Below, piece after piece: positions 1-4,796 of a stretch of DNA of 8,498 bases. The DNA is from Chloroflexi bacterium TMED70 (lineage in GTDB: Bacteria > Chloroflexota > Dehalococcoidia > Lucifugimonadales > Lucifugimonadaceae), in contig NHDX01000043.1 of the NCBI GenBank assembly GCA_002171675.1, positions 7,780 to 16,277 on the forward strand, in the 5' to 3' direction. Numbering within the stretch: the first letter of the stretch is position 1; each line of letters begins with the position of its first letter. A model generated the notes under the pieces. That model worked only from the letters and a program-made list of their open reading frames with translations, searched no databases and was not told the origin of the DNA. The position numbers were made by a program, and so were the translations under genes.

Positions 1-54
1 TTTTATAACATTATATTTTTAAAAACTTAAATACTAAATATAAAACAAGCATGA

Positions 55-156
55 GTATGATTTTTGACCAAAAAATCATACATTAGATACGATGCATTTA
101 CTGAAAATAGTATTATTTTTGACTAAAACTGTTTCAAAATATATATTTTTTTGACC
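55..156. repeat. TTTTTGAC box repeats with a perfect stem-loop, upstream of the 344-aa gene
   Basis: Three copies of TTTTTGAC followed by C or T lie at 61-69, 116-124 and 148-156. The first two sit in a longer imperfect direct repeat, 56-74 and 111-129, which match at 16 of 19 positions and are 55 bp apart. The first copy is also the centre of a perfect inverted repeat: arms 55-65 and 71-81 (11 bp, core TATGATTTTT/AAAAATCATA) around the 5-nt loop GACCA. Each box contains TTGAC, so the first two can act as -35 elements. Seen directly: the repeats and the palindrome. Inferred: a regulatory or operator region for the gene starting at 216. In such AT-rich DNA part of the T and A runs could be chance, but the shared GAC core and the 11-bp arms are less easily explained that way. 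Confidence 0.55.
119..147 (+). promoter_or_regulatory. Predicted sigma70-type promoter for the 344-aa gene
   Basis: TTGACT (119-124) is followed by a 17-bp spacer and TATATT (142-147). This predicts a transcript start near 154 and a leader of about 60 nt before the ATG at 216. A second, weaker candidate is TTGACC (64-69), an 18-bp spacer and TACGAT (88-93). The -35 of each is part of a TTTTTGAC repeat, so whatever reads the repeats could control both. The third box, TTGACC at 151-156, has no well-placed -10 and would lie at the predicted start point, where an operator could sit. Confidence 0.5.
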
Positions 157-215
157 TATAAATATAGTAGTATTTCAGTATAAAATTATAATAAAAGTCA
201 ATTAATAGGATAATA

Positions 216-1250
216 ATGAACAATAAAAAGACCGTTTTTTCGTATAAAAAAAGTGCTTTTTCTGATGGAACTACACATGAAAAAAGAGAGCTTGCTACAT
301 TAATGGCTTTGTTTACAGCACTTTCACTTGGGGAAAATGCTAAATATAGACAAGTGATAGAAAGAATGGAGTCTAAATCAGAGGGGAGGCTTCCAAGAAG
401 ATCTATTAGAGGTGCGGTTTCTAATATGAACAACATATTTCCAGTAACCTACACAGGAAACAAACAAATAGAAAAAATTAAAATCAATAAGAGCAAACTC
501 AAAAAAATCTTTATCGGTGAATGCCAATCATTCATTTTTAAGTACATTTACAACCAAACAAATGAAATCAAAGATTTTTTTTACGATCAATTTAATTTAA
601 ATGAAAGGCAGTTTTACAGATACCTAAATGGTGAGAGAACAATAACAGATAAACAAATATTGATAAAAACAGCTGCATTCATTTCTATTTTTTTATCAGA
701 AGATCAAAAGTTTAAGTACTACCCTACTTATAACCAAGAGGTTTTGGACTCACAAATAGGTTATCAATTTTGTAAAGCCACCCCATTATTTGCAGTAAAT
801 CCTACTTTAGAAGAAATGCTCTCATTAAGTTTTCTTATGAATGAAGATATTTTGTTTCATAATATAACTAAAATATCTAAAGACTTAGGATTCACGCCAG
901 AGGAGTCATTTCAGATCAATAAGTCATTATTTGAGAAAACTTCTGAAAAATCCTATATATCAAAAAATGATTTTATTGATTTTTTCCATATGATGGATTC
1001 TGATGGCAGCTTTATAGATAAAGAAACAATAATAAGATCTAGCAATCAATCAGTAAAGGAAAGAATAAAAGTTTTACCAAGCATTGAAAAAGATATTCTG
1101 CAATCAATGCCATCTCCTTATATCCTTTCTTGGAAAACTTCTAAAAACTATTTAGGAAAACTAAGAAATGAAATCTCAAGAATTATAAAAAATAAAAAAA
1201 TCATTAAAAGAGATTTATTAAATGATAAACTTGCTGGTTATTTTAGATAA
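216..1250 (+). CDS. Hypothetical protein, 344 aa, possible helix-turn-helix segment
   Basis: I do not recognise this family. The ATG at 216 has AGGA at 207-210, 5 nt upstream, and the reading frame is long and uninterrupted, so the gene is probably real. The protein looks soluble and mostly helical: no signal peptide or membrane segment is visible. Residues about 22-75 are rich in Arg and Lys (KREL near 23, LPRRSIRG near 59). Residues about 117-150, around FNLNERQFYRYLNGERTITD, have the spacing and hydrophobic pattern of a helix-turn-helix. Residues about 248-285 contain DSDGSFIDKE, which resembles a TerB-type acidic turn or a degenerate EF-hand loop but is one residue short of a canonical EF loop. 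The C-terminal 40 residues are strongly basic. A DNA-binding or regulatory role is inference only. The repeat-rich leader suggests its own regulation. It is transcribed in the same direction as bioY, with a 60-nt spacer before the bioY start. Confidence 0.75.
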   Translation: MNNKKTVFSYKKSAFSDGTTHEKRELATLMALFTALSLGENAKYRQVIERMESKSEGRLPRRSIRGAVSNMNNIFPVTYTGNKQIEKIKINKSKLKKIFIGECQSFIFKYIYNQTNEIKDFFYDQFNLNERQFYRYLNGERTITDKQILIKTAAFISIFLSEDQKFKYYPTYNQEVLDSQIGYQFCKATPLFAVNPTLEEMLSLSFLMNEDILFHNITKISKDLGFTPEESFQINKSLFEKTSEKSYISKNDFIDFFHMMDSDGSFIDKETIIRSSNQSVKERIKVLPSIEKDILQSMPSPYILSWKTSKNYLGKLRNEISRIIKNKKIIKRDLLNDKLAGYFR

Positions 1251-1297
1251 AAATCGAATCAAATGAGAGTATCATAATTTATAAATTTATATTACTC

Positions 1298-1313
1298 AAG
1301 GAGTCGGAAAATT
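1298..1313 (+). promoter_or_regulatory. Ribosome binding site that places the bioY start at an ATT codon
   Basis: AAGGAG at 1298-1303 is the strongest Shine-Dalgarno match in the window. A 7-nt spacer (1304-1310) leads to ATT at 1311-1313, in frame with BioY. The frame is closed upstream by TAA at 1275-1277. An ATG at 1263 is in the same frame but meets that stop after four codons. The next ATG in frame (1476) would remove the first membrane helix and most of a conserved motif. The ATG at 1327 is in another frame and stops quickly. Confidence 0.65.
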
Positions 1314-1910
1314 AATAAAAATTCAAATGCTAATTCAAAATCTATATTTATACCAACAGATAGATCAATATTAATTAAGCTTTCTATTTCAATTCTTCTG
1401 ATTTTACTTACAAGTATATTTGCTCAATTTAGATTTTTCATCCCAGGCAACCCTGTACCAATAACATTCCAGACTATGGGGATATTGCTCATGGGTGGCG
1501 TTTTAGGGCCTAAATGGGGCCTATCAGCATCTACAGGCTATATATTATTAGGATTGGCAGGAATACCTGTCTTTCAAGGGGGAAATGGTGGATGGGATTA
1601 CTCTTTAGGGGTAACTGGTGGATACTTAATTGGCTTCTTGTTGTCCTCATTTGTTGTGGGTATTCTAGTTAATAAAGGATTGAATGGTTCAAAAAGTATA
1701 TGGGCTTATATTATTGGTACTTTAACTGTTTATATTCCTGCATTAATATGGCTTTCAGTTTTTGATTTTAGTTGGCCTGGAGAAGGTATGTTGCTTTCTC
1801 AAGGAGTATATCCTTTTTTAATTGGAGATATGATTAAGGCTATTATTGCTTCCCTTTTCACAGTAGGTCTAACTTATTCAAGTTTGAAAAATTATTTGTA
1901 CAAAAAATAA
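1311..1910 (+). CDS. bioY: BioY, biotin-uptake S component of an ECF transporter (ATT start)
   Basis: BioY is the integral membrane substrate-binding (S) subunit that takes up biotin, usually with an energy-coupling ATPase/T module. From the ATT at 1311 the product is 199 aa, the normal length for BioY; from the first ATG (1476) it would be only 144 aa and lack the start. Residues about 20-43 form the first membrane helix. The conserved PVPITFQTMG lies at 48-57, followed by GGVLGPKWG, then GLAGIPVFQGG and GGYLIGF, and further hydrophobic segments to the end. The N-terminus before residue 18 is polar, as expected on the cytoplasmic side. No ATPase or T-subunit gene is in the window, so it either uses a shared module encoded elsewhere or works alone. 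ung follows after 4 nt, which suggests co-transcription. I see no clear BirA or BioR operator upstream. Function is secure; the start codon is inferred. Confidence 0.88.
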   Translation: MNKNSNANSKSIFIPTDRSILIKLSISILLILLTSIFAQFRFFIPGNPVPITFQTMGILLMGGVLGPKWGLSASTGYILLGLAGIPVFQGGNGGWDYSLGVTGGYLIGFLLSSFVVGILVNKGLNGSKSIWAYIIGTLTVYIPALIWLSVFDFSWPGEGMLLSQGVYPFLIGDMIKAIIASLFTVGLTYSSLKNYLYKK

Positions 1911-1914
1911 AAAA

Positions 1915-2589
1915 TTGTCTAAAGAAATTAAATTACCCAATGGTTGGAAAAATAAACTTGCTGGTGAATTTGAAAAAGAATACATGATTGAAATCAAAAG
2001 TTTCTTGTTAGATTGTTACAAATCTGGAAAGGAAATTTATCCAAAAAGTTCTGAAATATTTAATGCATTTACCCATTGTGATTTTAATGAGGTAAAAGTA
2101 GTAATAATTGGTCAAGATCCTTACCATGGTAAAGGTCAAGCAAATGGATTATGTTTTTCAGTTAACAATAATATTCCTAAACCTCCTTCATTAGTAAATA
2201 TTTTCAAAGAATTAGAAGATGATTTGTCAAAAAAAATTGACACAGAAAATGGCAACTTAGAACGATGGGCAAGACAGGGAGTATTTCTACTAAATTCTAC
2301 ATTGACTGTAGAAAAAAATAAGCCTATGTCACATAGTAGTATAGGATGGGATATATTTACTGATAAAGTAATCGAAATATTAAATAAAGATTCTGAAAAC
2401 TTAGTATTTATTTTATGGGGAAATCATGCACAAAAAAAAATTGAAAAAATAAATATTTCAAATCATATGATTATAAAATCGGTACACCCTTCTCCATTAT
2501 CAGCTCACAGGGGTTTTTTTGGTAGTAAACCCTTTACAAAAACTAATAATTATCTAAAATCTAAAAATATTTCTGAAATTAATTGGTAG
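1915..2589 (+). CDS. ung: Uracil-DNA glycosylase, family 1
   Basis: The enzyme removes uracil from DNA, starting base-excision repair of deaminated cytosine or misincorporated dUMP. The water-activating motif GQDPYHGKGQ starts at residue 66, with D68 the expected catalytic base and Y70 in the uracil pocket. The uracil-binding segment FLLNSTLTVE lies near 120, and HPSPLSAHRGFFG starts at H191, the second catalytic residue and the DNA-intercalating loop. At 224 aa it is full length for the family. The start is TTG at 1915: the frame has a stop (TGA) at 1885-1887, and the first in-frame ATG comes only at residue 24, after the conserved N-terminal W and EFEKEY region. No Shine-Dalgarno is visible. 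The gene begins 4 nt after the bioY stop, so translation may depend on ribosomes finishing bioY. Biotin uptake and uracil repair have no obvious functional link. Confidence 0.96.
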   Translation: MSKEIKLPNGWKNKLAGEFEKEYMIEIKSFLLDCYKSGKEIYPKSSEIFNAFTHCDFNEVKVVIIGQDPYHGKGQANGLCFSVNNNIPKPPSLVNIFKELEDDLSKKIDTENGNLERWARQGVFLLNSTLTVEKNKPMSHSSIGWDIFTDKVIEILNKDSENLVFILWGNHAQKKIEKINISNHMIIKSVHPSPLSAHRGFFGSKPFTKTNNYLKSKNISEINW

Positions 2590-2605
2590 TTTGAAAGATG
2601 GAGGA

Positions 2606-2643
2606 AGAGAACCGACATTGAGGGACATTAAAGCCGGTTCTCT
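2606..2643 (+). repeat. Hairpin 1, AGAGAACCG/CGGTTCTCT, 17 nt after ung
   Basis: Perfect 9-bp arms at 2606-2614 and 2635-2643 enclose a 20-nt loop that carries GACATT twice (2614-2619, the first base belonging to the stem, and 2624-2629). The position right after the ung stop suggests a terminator. However, only a weak TTTT follows several bases later (about 2651), the loop is long, and the outer seven base pairs are identical to those of hairpin 2. A processing site or a repeated structured RNA element is therefore at least as likely. It may still end or stabilise the bioY-ung transcript. Confidence 0.6.
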
Positions 2644-2733
2644 AAGATAATTTTGTTATATATCAAACAAATAAATGTTAATTTTTTAAATTTGTCTTAT
2701 TAATACAACATTTTTTTTTGATTGACAGCTAAA

Positions 2734-2762
2734 TTTATAATTTTTATGTTTTTCACTATAAT
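2734..2762 (+). promoter_or_regulatory. Predicted promoter that starts transcription at hairpin 2
   Basis: TTTATA (2734-2739), a 17-bp spacer and a perfect TATAAT (2757-2762). The usual 6-8 nt from -10 to start puts the first transcribed base at about 2769-2770, the first base of hairpin 2. The RNA would thus carry a 5'-terminal hairpin and a leader of about 133 nt before the RRM start codon, or be a separate small RNA. Confidence 0.45.
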
Positions 2763-2769
2763 CTCTACT

Positions 2770-2817
2770 AGAGAACTGGTATAACCTTGCCACCTAATAA
2801 AGATTTACCAGTTCTCT
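2770..2817 (+). ncRNA. Hairpin 2, possible structured leader or small RNA
   Basis: Perfect 12-bp arms at 2770-2781 and 2806-2817 (AGAGAACTGGTA and its complement) enclose a 24-nt loop. The outer seven pairs (AGAGAAC/GTTCTCT) are the same as in hairpin 1. The inner stem differs in sequence yet stays fully paired, and both loops contain TAAAG late in the loop. No T-run follows, so it is not an intrinsic terminator. The predicted transcript start coincides with the left arm. The class of RNA is unknown to me; calling it RNA rather than a DNA site is inference. Confidence 0.4.
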
Positions 2818-2847
2818 GCAATAAATGGATAACTTTTAGTATGTATT

Positions 2848-2875
2848 TTTACAATAAAAAATGTTCTAATATATT
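2848..2875 (+). promoter_or_regulatory. Predicted proximal promoter of the RRM gene
   Basis: TTTACA (2848-2853), a 16-bp spacer and TATATT (2870-2875) predict a start near 2882 and a leader of about 20 nt that includes GAAGGA at 2891-2896, the ribosome binding site 6 nt before the ATG at 2903. This would give a short message in addition to the longer one starting at hairpin 2. Confidence 0.4.
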
Positions 2876-2902
2876 GTTGTAATTATTAAAGAAGGATTTT
2901 TA

Positions 2903-3151
2903 ATGGATATATATGTCGGGAATATCCCTTGGAAAGTGGATGATGACGAATTAAAGGAGTTGTTTTCACAATATGGGGAAGTAGAAAGTGCTACAGTAAT
3001 AAAATATAAAGACACTAATAGATCAAAAGGGTTTGGATTTGTTGAAATGGATGATGAATCGGCTCAAAAAGCTATAGAAGCACTTGAGGGATTTGAAATG
3101 GATGGAAGACCCTTAAAAGTTAATCAATCTAGAGGTAAAGATAAAGATTAA
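2903..3151 (+). CDS. Single-RRM RNA-binding protein
   Basis: This 82-aa cytoplasmic protein is one RNA recognition motif with a short basic tail. RNP2 is IYVGNI at residues 3-8 and RNP1 is KGFGFVEM at 42-49. The aromatic residues that stack on RNA (Y4, F44, F46) are present, and the rest follows the beta-alpha-beta-beta-alpha-beta pattern (WKVDDDELKELFSQYGEVES, SAQKAIEALEG). The tail QSRGKDKD is charged. Bacterial proteins of this type are known in cyanobacteria and several other phyla, where some are cold-inducible; that role here is inference. GAAGGA 6 nt upstream makes this one of the few genes here with a good ribosome binding site. The long upstream spacer with a structured element hints at post-transcriptional control, possibly self-binding. 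The next gene follows after 23 nt. Confidence 0.95.
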   Translation: MDIYVGNIPWKVDDDELKELFSQYGEVESATVIKYKDTNRSKGFGFVEMDDESAQKAIEALEGFEMDGRPLKVNQSRGKDKD

Positions 3152-3174
3152 ATTAATCTGAAAAATCGTTCCTT

Positions 3175-3612
3175 ATGAAAGAGGAAAATTTCAAAAAACA
3201 AATAATATCAAAGGTTGAGATTTTCTTAAAAGAAATCACTCAAAAACCTACTGATGTAAATTCTAAAACTATATTTAGTTCACTAAATGATTTAGAGTAT
3301 TTTTTTGAAATATTAACAAATTACATTCAAGATGAAAGGTTAAATCTCAATCTTGAAGGAATGGAAATAACTTCTCAATCAAAAAAAAGATTAGATAACG
3401 CAGAAAGATTATTTAAGTTTACAAGAAATGAGTTTTCAGACATAAAAAAAATAATATCTGAAAATACAAATTTAGATCAATCTCAATTAAATCTAATAAA
3501 AAATAAATTTGAATCTTATATTTATCCAAAATTATTGTGGATTTTTGATGATGAAGATTCTATTGAATTGACTGCTCTAAAGCATCTTTATGACCTTGGA
3601 GAAATTGATTGA
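3175..3612 (+). CDS. Hypothetical helical protein, 145 aa
   Basis: I do not recognise this protein. It is soluble, without signal peptide or membrane segment, has no cysteine, and is predicted to be nearly all helix with heptad-like hydrophobic spacing (LNDLEYFFEILTNYI around 37-51, KRLDNAERLFKFTRNEF around 71-87). The C-terminus is acidic and ends DLGEID. It starts 23 nt after the RRM gene stop without a clear ribosome binding site, so it is probably co-transcribed and perhaps translationally coupled. That neighbourhood makes an RNA-related partner conceivable, but nothing in the sequence shows it. The full-length open frame and the codon use, similar to its neighbours, support a real gene. 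Confidence 0.7.
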   Translation: MKEENFKKQIISKVEIFLKEITQKPTDVNSKTIFSSLNDLEYFFEILTNYIQDERLNLNLEGMEITSQSKKRLDNAERLFKFTRNEFSDIKKIISENTNLDQSQLNLIKNKFESYIYPKLLWIFDDEDSIELTALKHLYDLGEID

Positions 3613-3616
3613 TCTT

Positions 3617-3646
3617 TTGACATCTAATTTTATAAATTTTTAATTT
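3617..3646 (+). promoter_or_regulatory. Possible promoter for the 50-aa ORF
   Basis: A consensus TTGACA (3617-3622), an 18-bp spacer and TAATTT (3641-3646), beginning 4 nt after the stop of the previous gene. The predicted start near 3653 would lead into the ATG at 3687. The -10 is weak and the region is very AT-rich, so this is tentative. Confidence 0.3.
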
Positions 3647-3686
3647 AATGTAATAATTTCATTCCAAAATAAATTATTAATTTTTT

Positions 3687-3839
3687 ATGAAATATAAAAG
3701 AAAATCCTTACTTATTGAAAATAATGTGGTTATTTATAAAGATGAAAAAGGGCAGATAGTTGATAAAAAAACTTGGATGAAAATTTCTGAAAATCGTTTA
3801 TATCTTTTATATGATATTGATCATAATAAAATTGGTTGA
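3687..3839 (+). CDS. Small hypothetical protein, 50 aa
   Basis: ATG at 3687 and TGA at 3837-3839 enclose 50 codons encoding a charged, soluble peptide that starts MKYKRKSLLIENN and contains KGQIVDKKTW. The alternation of hydrophobic and polar residues (NNVVIYKDE, NRLYLLYDID) suggests beta strands, as in a small barrel. The composition resembles real proteins of this genome rather than noise: one Trp, several Tyr and Asp, balanced Lys and Glu. No Shine-Dalgarno precedes it. It overlaps the last 19 bp of the convergent PHP gene. A consensus TTGACA lies 64 nt upstream. Function is unknown; it could be a chance open frame. Confidence 0.5.
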   Translation: MKYKRKSLLIENNVVIYKDEKGQIVDKKTWMKISENRLYLLYDIDHNKIG

Positions 3840-4741
3840 GTCCAAGCTTTTGTTCCCTGAGATGAACTGATTACTACTCTATAATATTTCTTCATTCCTT
3901 TAGTTCCTATTTCCAAATCTTGTCCTTCTTCTTCATGAAAAATAACTCCATTTTCATGAATAACCCTAAAGGTGAATTTTGATTTATCTTTACTTATACC
4001 ATCTTTGATTTTTATCTTTATTTTTTCTTCTGTTGTAGTTATTTCACTTAGCTCTACTCCTGTTGAGGAATAAAATTCCCCAATTCTAAAAGAATTAATG
4101 ATTTCATCTACGGATAATGATTTTGAGTTTACTACTACCCATCCCCTACCAGGATTGGATCTAGATGATGAAAATTCTTGAGTAAAATGATGCGAGTCAT
4201 CACTTGCAATGCCATAAATAAATTTTCCTGAACTTAAAATATCATCCCAAATCTCTTCTGTGGACATAGAATTTAAAGAACCTTCATTATTTGCATGCAT
4301 GTGTCCATTAAATACCTCAAATCCCCAAGGATCAACTTTTGCATGCTTTATATCTTCTGAACTAACCCACCATTGATAATTGGGATGATTAATACTTGCT
4401 AGCCCATTTTGATTTTTTACTCTAGAAACAACGTCTTCGATAGCCTCAATATTACTCTCATAGGAATTGGGTAAAATGACTTCACTTATTCCTATACCAT
4501 TAATATGTAACGCTGCAGCTTCTGTTCCTATAGTTCTAACAGTTATTTCTTCTCCCGGAACAAGTAACGGCCATATATCCTGATTTTTTTTAGCTTCTTC
4601 TAGAATAGTAAGATGATTATGATCAGATAATACTAAAAAATCATAATCATGATTTTTATACCACTCTGAAACATGTTCTGGAGAAGAATCACCATCACTA
4701 TTTGTAGTATGAGTATGTATATTTCCCTTAAACCAAGGCAT
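3821..4741 (-). CDS. PHP-domain metal-dependent hydrolase
   Basis: This is a 306-aa member of the PHP (polymerase and histidinol phosphatase) superfamily, enzymes that hydrolyse phosphoester bonds with a cluster of metals. The metal-binding motifs appear in order: HTHT at 9-12, SDHNH at 39-43, E64/E65 in PGEEI, H79 in LHINGIG, NHP at 118-120 and ASDDSHHF at 179-186. Together they are a complete set, so the enzyme is probably active. Residues about 197-306 form a C-terminal extension typical of CehA/YPL-like PHP proteins (GRGWVVVNS, GEFYSSTG). No signal peptide is visible, so it is likely cytoplasmic. The substrate cannot be told. The start has AAGGA about 6 nt upstream on the minus strand. 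It is divergent from the permease with a 55-bp spacer, which could mean shared regulation but not a proven shared task. Confidence 0.9.
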   Translation of the reverse strand: MPWFKGNIHTHTTNSDGDSSPEHVSEWYKNHDYDFLVLSDHNHLTILEEAKKNQDIWPLLVPGEEITVRTIGTEAAALHINGIGISEVILPNSYESNIEAIEDVVSRVKNQNGLASINHPNYQWWVSSEDIKHAKVDPWGFEVFNGHMHANNEGSLNSMSTEEIWDDILSSGKFIYGIASDDSHHFTQEFSSSRSNPGRGWVVVNSKSLSVDEIINSFRIGEFYSSTGVELSEITTTEEKIKIKIKDGISKDKSKFTFRVIHENGVIFHEEEGQDLEIGTKGMKKYYRVVISSSQGTKAWTQPILL

Positions 4742-4778
4742 AAAGCTTCCTTTTAATGAATTTTGAACTTATCCATAA

Positions 4779-4788
4779 AATATATAAT
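4779..4788 (+). promoter_or_regulatory. Overlapping divergent -10 elements; possible leaderless start of the permease
   Basis: On the + strand TATAAT (4783-4788) ends 8 nt before the permease ATG at 4797, so transcription would begin at or within a base or two of the start codon. No Shine-Dalgarno exists in that space, which fits a leaderless message. On the - strand TATATT (4779-4784) overlaps it and would serve the PHP gene, giving a leader of about 30 nt with AAGGA. No good -35 stands 17 bp from either. Sharing bases between the two -10 elements would make the promoters compete. Confidence 0.4.
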
Positions 4789-4796
4789 TTATTTAT

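Larger units (their letters stand above)
2590..2902 (+). other. 313-bp intergenic region with two hairpins and promoter candidates
   Basis: No protein gene of convincing length is visible here. The stretch holds hairpin 1 just after ung (2606-2643), an AT-rich centre, a promoter ending in TATAAT (2734-2762), hairpin 2 (2770-2817), and a second promoter close to the RRM gene (2848-2875). A further promoter-like pair, TTGACA (2722-2727), 17 bp, TATGTT (2745-2750), overlaps the first one. It is the longest non-coding stretch in the window, which is notable where most spacers are under 60 bp. It may hold a small RNA or a structured leader for the RRM gene. I found no tRNA, SRP RNA or 6S RNA signature. 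Confidence 0.6.

Noticed and set aside
134..436. 100-aa open frame on the minus strand
   Set aside because: It lies antisense to the start of the 344-aa gene and its promoter; the hydrophobic product reflects AT-rich reverse codons, with no motif or ribosome binding site.
986..1024. EF-hand in the 344-aa protein (DSDGSFIDKE)
   Set aside because: The loop is one residue short and lacks the canonical Gly at position 6 and Glu at 12.
1263..1277. ATG in frame with bioY
   Set aside because: It is followed by TAA after four codons, so it cannot start BioY; at most a tiny leader peptide, for which there is no support.
1276..1287. 12-bp palindrome AATTTATAAATT as a biotin-repressor operator
   Set aside because: It does not match the BirA, BioR or BioQ site patterns and is easily produced in DNA this AT-rich.
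2606..2817. Whole spacer as an IS200/IS605-like or MITE-type mobile element bounded by hairpins
   Set aside because: The ends are inverted repeats, but I see no target-site duplication and no transposase remnant; kept only as one possible reading of the hairpin pair.
2590..2902. tRNA, SRP RNA or 6S RNA in the spacer
   Set aside because: No T-loop, no SRP signature sequence and no long closing stem were found.
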